Of a stretch of DNA of 45,181 nt, positions 33,396 through 41,017 are shown piece by piece. The position numbers were made by a program, and so were the translations under genes. The notes beneath the pieces were generated by a model, which saw only the letters and a program-made list of their open reading frames with translations, ran no database searches and was not told where the DNA came from. The stretch's first letter is position 1. The number at the start of each line of letters is the position of its first letter. Source of the DNA: Acidobacteriota bacterium (GTDB lineage Bacteria > Acidobacteriota > Thermoanaerobaculia > Multivoradales > JAGPDF01); assembly GCA_017860005.1 (NCBI GenBank), contig JAFNAE010000009.1:1-45181 (forward strand). Direction: 5' to 3'.

Positions 33396-36362
33396 TCAGC
33401 GATACCCGAACAACATGGCGTACACGATCAGCACGATCAGCGTCAGCCCGATGGCGAGCGCGACGAAGCCGAAGACCCGGGCCGCCCGTTCGGCCTCGCT
33501 CGGGATCGGCCCCACCAGGTGCTCCTCGAGCTGCCCGGTGCGCACCAGCTCGGCGTACTCGTCCGGCTTGTCGTGCTGCAGCTCCTCGACGGTCATGCGC
33601 CCGGTGAAGATGACCGGATCCATCGGGAACTTGTCGGGCCGGAAGTGCGTGTTGAAGAAGTGGATCGTGAAGATGAAACCGACCGCGAGCAGCGCTTCGT
33701 CGCTGTGCACGATCGTCGCCACGTTGATGGACCAGCCGGGCAGGATGCGCGTGAGCAGCTCGGGGAACCAGAGCACGAACCCCGTCGAGCCGATCACCAT
33801 CACGCCCCAGAACACCGCGAAATAGTCGAACTTCTCCCAATACGTGTACCGCCCGTACGACGGCCGCGGACCGCGGCCGAAGAACCACTTCATCGAGCCC
33901 CACACGTCGCCGAGGTCGCGCGGGTGGAACAGAATCGTGTCGGGTCCGGCCAGCAGCTGCCGCCAGGTCCTCCCCGCTGCGCGCCGCCGCCGGTTCACGT
34001 CCCAGACATGGACGGCGAACACCGCGATCAGCACGAGCGCGGCCAGTCGGTGCAGCACCGCCATGGTCGGCTGGCCGCCGAACAGGCGCGCGATGACCTG
34101 CGCCCACCCCGCGTAGGAGAACTTGATCGCCATCCCGGACAGCGCGAGCGTGAAGAAGGAGAGCAGCATGAAGAGGTGCTGGAGGCGCTGGAAGCGGGTG
34201 AAGCGGCGGTAGAGCTTCTCGTGACCGGCCAGCCGCGCCGCGGCCTTGACGTGACGCCACTGGTCGTGGGTGCGCCAGAGCCGGATCAGCCACGCCAGCG
34301 TGTGCAGCAGCGCGAAGAAGAGCGTGCCGACGAGCAGCGCGGTCATGAACCGGAACGACCAGAACAGCCAGGGGAAGCGGTCGCGGTCGTGGTGGGTGGC
34401 GTGGGTGAGGTAGCCCGCGAAGCGCCGGTTCGAGCCCGGATGGCACTGGGCGCAGGTGGCGACCACGTTGGCGCGGCTGAGCGTGGAATCGGGGTTCGAG
34501 GTGGGCAGGATCTGATGGCTGCCGTGGCAGTCCGAGCACTTGGCGGCACCCTCGGTGCCGAGCATGGAGACCTTGCCGTGGAAAGTCTCGAAGAAGGTCT
34601 CGGCCTCCTCGGTGTGGCACTGGCCGCACTGCTCCATCATTCGCGTGCGGAAACCGGGCAGGTCGGCGCGCGCGATCGAGTGCGAGCTGTGGCAGTCCTC
34701 GCACACCGGCAGGCGCTTGCCGTCCTTCGGCTCTCCGGTAGCGTGGATGCTCTTGGCGAACGCCTCGGCGACGCCATGGTGGCACAGGCCGCAGGTGGCG
34801 GGCAGGTTGGCGGGGTTCACGGACGACTTCGGGTCGTCGGGCGGCAGCTCGCCGTGCGAGGTGTGGCAGTTCACGCACGTGGCGGTCACCACCAGGCCGC
34901 TCTGGGTGAGGCCCTTGCCGTGGATCGAGTCGGCGTAGCTGGCGACGATGTCGGGCACCTCGGCGTGGATGCGGACCGCGGCCTTCTCGCCCGCTCGGTG
35001 GCAGCGGGCGCACAGGGCCGGCACGTTGCGCGCGAAGGTGGGGGAGGTCGGCAGCCGCTTGCTCTGGGTGGCGTGCTGCGAGTGGCAGTCGAGACAGCCC
35101 GGCGCGTCGCCGTCGCCCTCGGCGGCCAGCCGGCCATGGATGCTCGACTGGTACTGGTCGACCTGGGCGGCGTGGCAGACGCCGCACTGGACGGGAGTGC
35201 GGATCGTCTCGCACGGCCGGTCGTGCGAGGGCGCCACCTCGCTGTGACACTGGGCGCAGGCGATCTTGGCGTGGGCGGCGTTCTCGTAGGCGACTGGATC
35301 CACGAACAGCGAATGGCTGGCTCCGTCCCGCTCGACCGCGAAGTCTGGCTTGCCGTGGCAGGTCAGGCAGTCCCGGTTGGCCATCCCCGCTTCGTAGAAC
35401 ACCTTGCGCACCTTGTGCGGCTGGTGGCATTCCACGCACACCGGGACGCGATGCGGCTCGTTCTCCCAGAGCTTGCCGTCGATGACCTTGCGGTGCACCT
35501 CCTCGATCTGCGCGTGGCACTGCGTGCAGGTCGCGACGATACTGCCCTGGCTGATGCTCGACTTCGGGTCGGTGTGCGGCAGGATGTGGTGCGGCGTGTG
35601 GCACGACGTGCACACCGCGGTGACCGTGAGCCCCTTCTTGTACAGGCCCTCGCCGTGGATCGAATCGACGTAGTTCTCGAGGATGCTCTGCTGCGGGATG
35701 TCCCGGAACTGCGAGACGGGCGTCCCCTCCTTGTGGCACTGGCCGCACAGGAGGGGGACGTTCATCACCGCGGTCGGGGCCTTGGGGTCGCGGTGCGGCG
35801 CGATGTCGTGGGCGTGATGGCAGGTGACGCAGGTGGGGGCGAGCCTGTCGCCGCGCGCTGCCGCACGCCCGTGCAGGCTCTCGTGCTGCTGGGCCGCGAC
35901 TTCGCCGTGACAGACGTCGCAAGCGGCGAGCGCCTCCGCGCCGCGCACCATCAGGTGGGGGCGGTGGCAGTCGGCGCACCCGGCTGCAACGCCCTCGCCC
36001 GCGTTCCGGGCGTGGGCGCCCCTGCGCCAGCGCGCGGCCTCGCCGTCGTGGCACGAGGCGCAGTCGACCGGCGCCGCGTCGTCGCCGTGCCCGTCGCCCT
36101 GGCCGGTGAGGTCCTGGTGACAGTCGACGCAGGCGAGCTGCGCGTGAGCGGAGCCGGCGTACTTCTCGCCGTCCACGAAGGCCGAGATCTCGCGCCCCGC
36201 GCGGGTCGCGGTCAGGCTGTCGTCGGCGTGGCAGCCGAGGCAGTCCTCGGCGCTCTGGGCGCCGGCCGGCGCGGCGAGCGCCGCGGCGAGGGCGAAGGCG
36301 GCGAACGCCGCGCGGCGGAGCCCGGCGACGTGGCGGCGGTCGATCAGGGGCGGCGCGCTCAC
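33396..36362 (-). CDS. 21-heme cytochrome c fused to a membrane cytochrome b domain (CbcL-like)
   Basis: This is a 988-residue protein with a signal peptide (about residues 14-35) and 21 CXXCH motifs between residues 41 and 641. A membrane helix at about 667-693 follows, then a four-helix cytochrome b domain (about 727-905; candidate heme ligands in RLQHLF, VLHRLA, VFAVHVW, IVHSDE, FTIHFFNTH) and a final helix at 962-983. The c region has an internal duplication: about residues 206-312 and 451-557 align through YxDSIHGxGL, VTAxCxxCHTxH and DPKSS. Family knowledge (CbcL of Geobacter) suggests quinol oxidation coupled to multiheme electron transfer; the heme number here is larger. GTG 36362 overlaps the NapC-like stop by 4 bp, so translation is coupled. 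Confidence 0.88.
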   Translation of the reverse strand: MSAPPLIDRRHVAGLRRAAFAAFALAAALAAPAGAQSAEDCLGCHADDSLTATRAGREISAFVDGEKYAGSAHAQLACVDCHQDLTGQGDGHGDDAAPVDCASCHDGEAARWRRGAHARNAGEGVAAGCADCHRPHLMVRGAEALAACDVCHGEVAAQQHESLHGRAAARGDRLAPTCVTCHHAHDIAPHRDPKAPTAVMNVPLLCGQCHKEGTPVSQFRDIPQQSILENYVDSIHGEGLYKKGLTVTAVCTSCHTPHHILPHTDPKSSISQGSIVATCTQCHAQIEEVHRKVIDGKLWENEPHRVPVCVECHQPHKVRKVFYEAGMANRDCLTCHGKPDFAVERDGASHSLFVDPVAYENAAHAKIACAQCHSEVAPSHDRPCETIRTPVQCGVCHAAQVDQYQSSIHGRLAAEGDGDAPGCLDCHSQHATQSKRLPTSPTFARNVPALCARCHRAGEKAAVRIHAEVPDIVASYADSIHGKGLTQSGLVVTATCVNCHTSHGELPPDDPKSSVNPANLPATCGLCHHGVAEAFAKSIHATGEPKDGKRLPVCEDCHSSHSIARADLPGFRTRMMEQCGQCHTEEAETFFETFHGKVSMLGTEGAAKCSDCHGSHQILPTSNPDSTLSRANVVATCAQCHPGSNRRFAGYLTHATHHDRDRFPWLFWSFRFMTALLVGTLFFALLHTLAWLIRLWRTHDQWRHVKAAARLAGHEKLYRRFTRFQRLQHLFMLLSFFTLALSGMAIKFSYAGWAQVIARLFGGQPTMAVLHRLAALVLIAVFAVHVWDVNRRRRAAGRTWRQLLAGPDTILFHPRDLGDVWGSMKWFFGRGPRPSYGRYTYWEKFDYFAVFWGVMVIGSTGFVLWFPELLTRILPGWSINVATIVHSDEALLAVGFIFTIHFFNTHFRPDKFPMDPVIFTGRMTVEELQHDKPDEYAELVRTGQLEEHLVGPIPSEAERAARVFGFVALAIGLTLIVLIVYAMLFGYR

Positions 36363-37765
36363 GGGGACAGCGTGCGCAGGATCTCTGGATCCTGCTCCTC
36401 TTCGGCGAGCAGCGAGTGGCAGGTTTCGCAGTCCTGCGAGATCGTGCGGCCGCTCTTCGAGGTGTGCTGGTCGTCGTGGCAGCGCCAGCAGCCGGGCGCC
36501 TGCTCGTGCCCGATGTGGTTGGGGTAGGTTCCCCAGGTGACGCTCATCTGCGGAAAGACGTTCGAGGACCACCCTTCGAAGAGCGCCGCCGCGGCGGCGT
36601 CGAGATCGGCGGCGCGGCCGCGCGCGACCTCGGGGTAGCCGGCGGCGTAGAAGCTCTCCAGCCCGGCGCGGATGCCGGCGCGCGCCGCGCCCGCGTCGGC
36701 GTACTCGGCCCGGATCAGCTTCAGACCCTCGCGGCGGACGAAGGGCAGGTCGCGCGCGATGGCGCCGGCCTGCAGGGCGCGGTCGACCTCCTGCTCGGGA
36801 GAGTGGAAGGTATGGCTGGGCCGGTTGTGGCAGTCCACGCAGTCCATCTGACGCCAGGTGCCCGCGCTCGCCTTCTCGCCCTCGTCGGCTCCCGGCGCGA
36901 ACCAGCGCTCGACCTCGCCGCCGGGTCCGGTGAGCTCGACCTCGTGGATCTCCTCGCGCGACTCGTCGGAGCGGTAGCGGATCCGGTTGGCGGGATCGAC
37001 GTGCCAGTGGATGCCTTTCGAGACCCGTCCCTCGATGCCGCCCACGCGCATCAGCAGCACCGTCTTCTTCTCGGTGTTCGCCTCGTCCTCGGCGTACTTG
37101 GTGACCACCTTGAGCCGGTCGCCGACGAACTTCTGCGGCCAATGGCACTGCTCGCAGGTCTCGCGCGCAGGGCGCAGGCTGTGGACCGGGGTCGGGATGG
37201 GGCGCGGATAGAGGTCGAGGTTGACCGAGACCACCTGCCAGGAGCCGGAGAGCTTGGACTTCACGAACCAGCCCGCGCCCGGGCCGATGTGGCATTCGAC
37301 GCAGCTCACGGAGGCGTGCGCGCCGCGCTTCAGCGCGGTGTGCTCGGGTGCCATCACCGAGTGGCACGCCTCGCCGCAGAAGGCGGTGGTGTCCATGACT
37401 TCGACCGCCTTGTAGCTCGCCACCGCCACGATCACGACGTTCAGCGTGGTGAGGACGACGAAGACCAGGAACCGGTTGCGGACGACCTCGCGGTTGAAGT
37501 CGATGACCGGGAGCTCCGCTCCCGCGGGCGCGGCGCGCTTGCGCGCCTGGCGCAGGCCGATCGGGATGAGCAGGAGACCGGCGACGAAGATCGCCGGCAC
37601 GACCAGGTAGGTCAGGATGCCGACGTAGGGATGGCCGTGGAGTCCCGCCAGGTCGAGGGAGAAGAAGACCAGGAAGATGATGGCGGCCGCGGTGGTGATC
37701 GCGGTGCCGGCGAGGCTCAACGGATGCCTCATCAGCAGGCCGAAGAACGACTTCAGCTTGAGCAC
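36359..37765 (-). CDS. NapC/NirT-type six-heme membrane cytochrome c (ImcH-like)
   Basis: This is a 468-residue inner-membrane cytochrome, first gene of the operon. It has three N-terminal hydrophobic segments (about residues 20-38, 47-70, 98-118). The first heme site is an unusual C-x3-CH (CGEACHSVM, 130-135), and five CXXCH sites follow (CVECH, CEQCH, CVDCH, CWRCH, CETCH). The early part (CGEACH to ECHIGPGAGWFVKSKLSG) matches the NapC/NirT quinol-oxidising family. The long C-terminal extension with extra hemes resembles ImcH of Geobacter. The likely role is passing electrons from menaquinol to periplasmic hemes; this is inferred from the family. GTG 37765 follows a G-rich Shine-Dalgarno. 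Confidence 0.87.
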   Translation of the reverse strand: MLKLKSFFGLLMRHPLSLAGTAITTAAAIIFLVFFSLDLAGLHGHPYVGILTYLVVPAIFVAGLLLIPIGLRQARKRAAPAGAELPVIDFNREVVRNRFLVFVVLTTLNVVIVAVASYKAVEVMDTTAFCGEACHSVMAPEHTALKRGAHASVSCVECHIGPGAGWFVKSKLSGSWQVVSVNLDLYPRPIPTPVHSLRPARETCEQCHWPQKFVGDRLKVVTKYAEDEANTEKKTVLLMRVGGIEGRVSKGIHWHVDPANRIRYRSDESREEIHEVELTGPGGEVERWFAPGADEGEKASAGTWRQMDCVDCHNRPSHTFHSPEQEVDRALQAGAIARDLPFVRREGLKLIRAEYADAGAARAGIRAGLESFYAAGYPEVARGRAADLDAAAAALFEGWSSNVFPQMSVTWGTYPNHIGHEQAPGCWRCHDDQHTSKSGRTISQDCETCHSLLAEEEQDPEILRTLSP

Positions 37766-37848
37766 TCGGATCCCCCCCTTGTTCGCCGGCGGCGGCTGCG
37801 GGTCTCGGGTTCCCGGCGGCACGCTGCCGGCGAGCGCGTCCGCAGCGC

Positions 37849-37854
37849 ATTGTA
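37849..37854 (-). promoter_or_regulatory. Possible -10 element of the cytochrome operon
   Basis: The minus strand reads TACAAT here, five of six matches to the -10 consensus, 84 bp before the NapC-like start codon. No good -35 is visible 16-18 bp upstream, so an activator or alternative sigma factor would be needed. Confidence 0.25.
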
Positions 37855-37873
37855 AGGGCCGCGCGAAAGCGCT

Positions 37874-37897
37874 CCCGCCACCCCGGCGGGTGGCGGG
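37874..37897. other. Perfect 10-bp stem-loop in the divergent USP/cytochrome region
   Basis: CCCGCCACCC-CGGC-GGGTGGCGGG is a perfect inverted repeat with a 4-nt loop. It sits 56 bp before the universal-stress-protein start and just upstream of the possible cytochrome -10. It could be an RNA hairpin in the stress-protein leader or a dyad binding site for a regulator shared by both operons. The sequence alone does not decide. Confidence 0.4.
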
Positions 37898-37953
37898 CGA
37901 GGCGCCGCCGGGAGGCAAGCTGGGCGGCGGGGGAGTCGCGAGGAGGTCCCGCC

Positions 37954-38427
37954 GTGTTCGACCGCATCCTGGTGCCCGTCGACCTGACCGACAAGAACGC
38001 CGCCGCGGTCGCGCGCGCGCTCGCGCTCGCCTCGCCGGGCGCGGAGATCGTGCTGCTCCACGTCATCGAGCGCATCGAGGACGACGCCGCCGAGCTCGAG
38101 GCGTTCTACCGCCGGCTGGAGGGCCGGGCGCGGGCCGGCCTGGACGGGCTGGCGGCGCGTGTCGCGCGCTCGGGGCGCCGGGCGCGCACCGAGGTCGTGG
38201 TCGGCCGGCGCGTGGAGGAGATCGTCGAGGCGGCGGCCCGGCTCGCCTGCGACCTGGTGGTGCTCACCTCGCACACGATAGAGCGAGGGGCCCCCGGGCG
38301 CGACTGGCTGACGATCAGCTACCGGGTCGCGCTGCTCGCGCCCTGCTCGGTGCTGCTGGTCAGGTCGCGCAAGCCGCCATCTCGCGCGCGATCACCCCGC
38401 CGAGCCGGCGCACGCCCTCCTCGATGA
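37954..38427 (+). CDS. Universal stress protein, single UspA domain
   Basis: This is a 157-residue protein. It begins FDRILVPVDLTDKNAAAVA, the normal UspA start, and contains VLLHVIERIEDD and LVVLTSHTIERG. The ATP loop is poorly conserved: the region after LTSH lacks the clear G-2x-G-9x-G(S/T) pattern, so nucleotide binding is doubtful. The fold ends near LLAPCSVLLVRSRK; the last 20 residues are Arg/Pro-rich and overlap the convergent aminotransferase gene by 68 bp. AGGAGG lies 7 bp before GTG 37954. It is divergent from the cytochrome operon. Confidence 0.85.
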   Translation: MFDRILVPVDLTDKNAAAVARALALASPGAEIVLLHVIERIEDDAAELEAFYRRLEGRARAGLDGLAARVARSGRRARTEVVVGRRVEEIVEAAARLACDLVVLTSHTIERGAPGRDWLTISYRVALLAPCSVLLVRSRKPPSRARSPRRAGARPPR

Positions 38428-39637
38428 CCTCGGGCGGGCAGTAGGAGAAGTTCATGCGCATCGAGCCCTCGCCGCCGCCCAGGGCGTGGAAGGAATGCCC
38501 GGGGACGTAAGCGACGCCCGCCTCGAGCGCGCGCGGCAGCATGCGCGCGCTGTCGAGCGGCGGCGGCATCGTGACCCAGAGGAAGAGCCCGCCCTGCGGC
38601 CGCGTCCACTGCACGCCGGGCGGGAAGTGGCGTTCGAGCGCGTCGAGCATGGCGGCGCGTCGCTCGCGGTAGACCTCGCGCAGGCGCCGCACGTGGCGGT
38701 CGAGGAAGCCGCCGCGCGCGGTTTCCCAGGCCACCATCTGGGTGAAGGTGGCGGTGTGCAGGTCGGCGCCCTGCTTGAGCTGGACCAGCTTGTCGACCAC
38801 CTCCTCGGGGGCGACCACCCAGCCGATGCGCAGCCCCGGGGCGAGCGTCTTGGAGAGCGTGCCGAGGTAGATGAGGTCGCCGCGATAGGCGTGGACGTGG
38901 TTGCCGGTGCCGTGGAACTCGGCGTCGAGCACCACCAGCGGCGGCAGGTGGCTGCCTTCGTAGCGCAGCTGCCCGTAGGGATCGTCCTCGACGATCGGCA
39001 CGCCGTAGTGGCTGGCGAGCTCGATCACCCGCCGCCGGCGCTCGAGCGACAGCGTCACGCCGGACGGGTTCTGGAAGTTGGGCAGCACGTAGACGAACTT
39101 GGGGCCCGAGCGGAGCGCGACCTCGAGCCGTTCGGTGTCGATGCCACCCTCGTCGACGGGCACGGTCAGGAACTCGGGCTGGTAGGCGGTGAACGCCTGC
39201 AGCGCGCCGAGATAGCTCGGGTCCTCGACCACCACGCGGTCGCCCGGGTTGATGAGCAGCTTGCCGACCAGGTCGAGAGCCTGCTGCGATCCCGAGGTGA
39301 TCAGCACGTTGCCGGCCTGGACTTCGATGCCGTAGCGGGCCATGTGACGGACGAGCAGCTCGCGCAGCGGCAGGAAGCCCTCGGTGGTGCTGTACTGGAG
39401 CGCCTCCTTGCCGCGCGTCTCGAGGATGCGGTCGGTGGCGGCCTCGATCTCCTGCCAGGGGAAGAAGTCGGGCGCCGGCAGGCCGCCCGCGAAGGAGATG
39501 ACCTCGGCGCGAGTGGTCAGCTTGAGCAGCTCGCGGATGGCGGAGCTCTTCATGCCGCGCATGCGCGCCGAAAGGCGATCGTGCCAGACGGTGACCGGCG
39601 GGGCGGTCGCGGGAGGGGCGGATTCGGTGACGGCCAT
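38360..39637 (-). CDS. PLP-dependent aminotransferase, 2-aminoadipate aminotransferase-like
   Basis: This is a 425-residue fold-type I aminotransferase. It has the family features SFAGGLPAPDFFPWQEI, LQYSTTEGFLPLRE and ITSGSQQALDLV. It also has YVLPNFQNPSGVTLS, EDDPYGQLRY, and the PLP lysine in YLGTLSKTLAPGLRIGW. This pattern is shared by LysN, AAD/KAT enzymes and the aminotransferase half of MocR regulators; there is no GntR DNA-binding domain, so it is an enzyme. The exact substrate (2-aminoadipate, aromatic or branched-chain amino acids) cannot be fixed. Its 3' end overlaps the USP gene on the other strand. Confidence 0.9.
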   Translation of the reverse strand: MAVTESAPPATAPPVTVWHDRLSARMRGMKSSAIRELLKLTTRAEVISFAGGLPAPDFFPWQEIEAATDRILETRGKEALQYSTTEGFLPLRELLVRHMARYGIEVQAGNVLITSGSQQALDLVGKLLINPGDRVVVEDPSYLGALQAFTAYQPEFLTVPVDEGGIDTERLEVALRSGPKFVYVLPNFQNPSGVTLSLERRRRVIELASHYGVPIVEDDPYGQLRYEGSHLPPLVVLDAEFHGTGNHVHAYRGDLIYLGTLSKTLAPGLRIGWVVAPEEVVDKLVQLKQGADLHTATFTQMVAWETARGGFLDRHVRRLREVYRERRAAMLDALERHFPPGVQWTRPQGGLFLWVTMPPPLDSARMLPRALEAGVAYVPGHSFHALGGGEGSMRMNFSYCPPEVIEEGVRRLGGVIAREMAACAT

Positions 39638-39721
39638 GATGAGCTCAAGATACGCGCCGTCCCGCGGGGGACCGCCACCCGGCGGGGCGGCTCGGCGGCC
39701 GGCGCGGGTACACTTCCGGCC

Positions 39722-40987
39722 GTGGCGAGCAGGACGCTCCTCCGTCGCGCGCGGCGCTGGGCCGCGGCCGTGGTCGTCGCCGGGCTCGCGGGCGGCGCGG
39801 CCTCCGCCCAGGTCGCCCCGTCCGGCGTCACCCCCCGGCCGGCCGGGTCCCCGTTCGCGGCGGGCGAAGAGCTGGCCCGCGCGTTCGCGCTGGCCACCGG
39901 CGTCCCGATCTCGCCCCTGCTCGGCGTCTCGGCGTTGGGGGCACTGCGCTGGTGGCGGGCGCCCGAGTCGGCGCGCGCGGCGTTGCCCTGGTACGCCCGG
40001 CCCTGGTTCTGGGGCACCGGACTCGCGCTCGTCTTCCTGTTCGCGGCCAACACGACCCTGGGCGGCCTGGTGCCCGGGCTCAAGAAGCCGATGGACTTCG
40101 TCGAGGAGCACGAGAACAAGGTCTCGGCGCTGCTCGCCAGCCCGATCGTGGTGGCCGAGGTCGAGCGGCTGCTGTCGGCGCTGGTCCCCGAGCCGGCGGT
40201 GGCCGGAGGAGGGCTGGCCGGAGCCGGCCTGGCCTCCCTCTCCGGTCCGGCCGGGGCGGCGCTCGAGCTGCTCGCGCGCGTCGGCGGGGCTACGCTCGTG
40301 CTGACCATCTACGCGGTGGTCTTCCTCGCCTTCCATGCCGTGCAGGTGCTGATCGCCCTCTCGCCCTCGGCGCTGGTCGACCTCGGGCTGCGGCTGTCCC
40401 GGCTGACCCTGTTCGGGGCGGCGGCGGCGGCCTCGGCGGTCCACCCCTACCTCGGCGCGGCCTATGCGCTCGTCCTGCTCACCGGCTGCTGGCTGGTCGC
40501 GGGCTGGTCGTTCCGGCTGACCGTCTACGGCTCGGTCTTCTCGTGGGAGTTCCTGACCGGCCGCGCCGGGACCGGCGACCCGGCGCGCGCCCCGCTGCTG
40601 GCGTTCGCCGGCAAGGGCCTCGCCGGCCCGCCGGTGCGCGCTCTCGGGCACCTGGACGTGGACGCGGGCGGCGACTGGAGCTTCCGCTGGCGGCCCTGGC
40701 TGGTCCTGCCCGCGCGCCGGGCGAGCCTGGGCGGGGGTGCGGCGCTGGCGATCGTGCGCGGCGCGCTCTCGCCGCGGCTGGTGCGCACGGGCGCGCTGCG
40801 CGAGACCGCCCTGGTGCGATTCCCGCCCCGCTTCCGCGGCGCCGAGGCGGGCCTCGCCGAGCGCGTCGGCGCGCGCGAGGTGCTCGACGGGCGCATCGTG
40901 CGGGGCCTCCGGGCGACCTGGCGCTGGCTGCGGGAGTTCGTGCTCGGCACGGACGGCGCCGAGGCGGCCGCGCCGCCGGCACCCTGA
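39722..40987 (+). CDS. Membrane protein of unknown function
   Basis: This is a 421-residue protein I do not recognise. An N-terminal hydrophobic segment ends AGGAASAQ and looks like a signal peptide. Further membrane segments lie near residues 95-115 (FWGTGLALVFLFAANTTL), 190-215 (GGATLVLTIYAVVFLAFHAV), 219-240 and 245-275. The C-terminal 140 residues are soluble and basic, with VRFPPRFRGAEAGLAERVGAREVLDG resembling a small globular domain. The start is GTG 39722; no strong ribosome-binding site is visible. It is divergent from the aminotransferase gene (84 bp) and convergent with the glycosyltransferase gene (30 bp). Confidence 0.68.
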   Translation: MASRTLLRRARRWAAAVVVAGLAGGAASAQVAPSGVTPRPAGSPFAAGEELARAFALATGVPISPLLGVSALGALRWWRAPESARAALPWYARPWFWGTGLALVFLFAANTTLGGLVPGLKKPMDFVEEHENKVSALLASPIVVAEVERLLSALVPEPAVAGGGLAGAGLASLSGPAGAALELLARVGGATLVLTIYAVVFLAFHAVQVLIALSPSALVDLGLRLSRLTLFGAAAAASAVHPYLGAAYALVLLTGCWLVAGWSFRLTVYGSVFSWEFLTGRAGTGDPARAPLLAFAGKGLAGPPVRALGHLDVDAGGDWSFRWRPWLVLPARRASLGGGAALAIVRGALSPRLVRTGALRETALVRFPPRFRGAEAGLAERVGAREVLDGRIVRGLRATWRWLREFVLGTDGAEAAAPPAP

Positions 40988-41017
40988 TCGGTCCGCCGGC
41001 GCCGGGGTCCGGCGCGC

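Noticed and set aside
31402-36054. A single 1,550-codon minus-strand frame spanning two cytochromes
   Set aside because: Upstream of ATG 33342 the frame runs out of phase through the 21-heme gene and has no heme motifs; a signal peptide and ribosome-binding site mark ATG 33342 as the real start.
33396-38075. A 1,559-codon minus-strand frame joining the 21-heme cytochrome to upstream DNA
   Set aside because: The part above 36362 is a shadow of the NapC-like gene; the GTGA overlap and signal peptide place the start at 36362.
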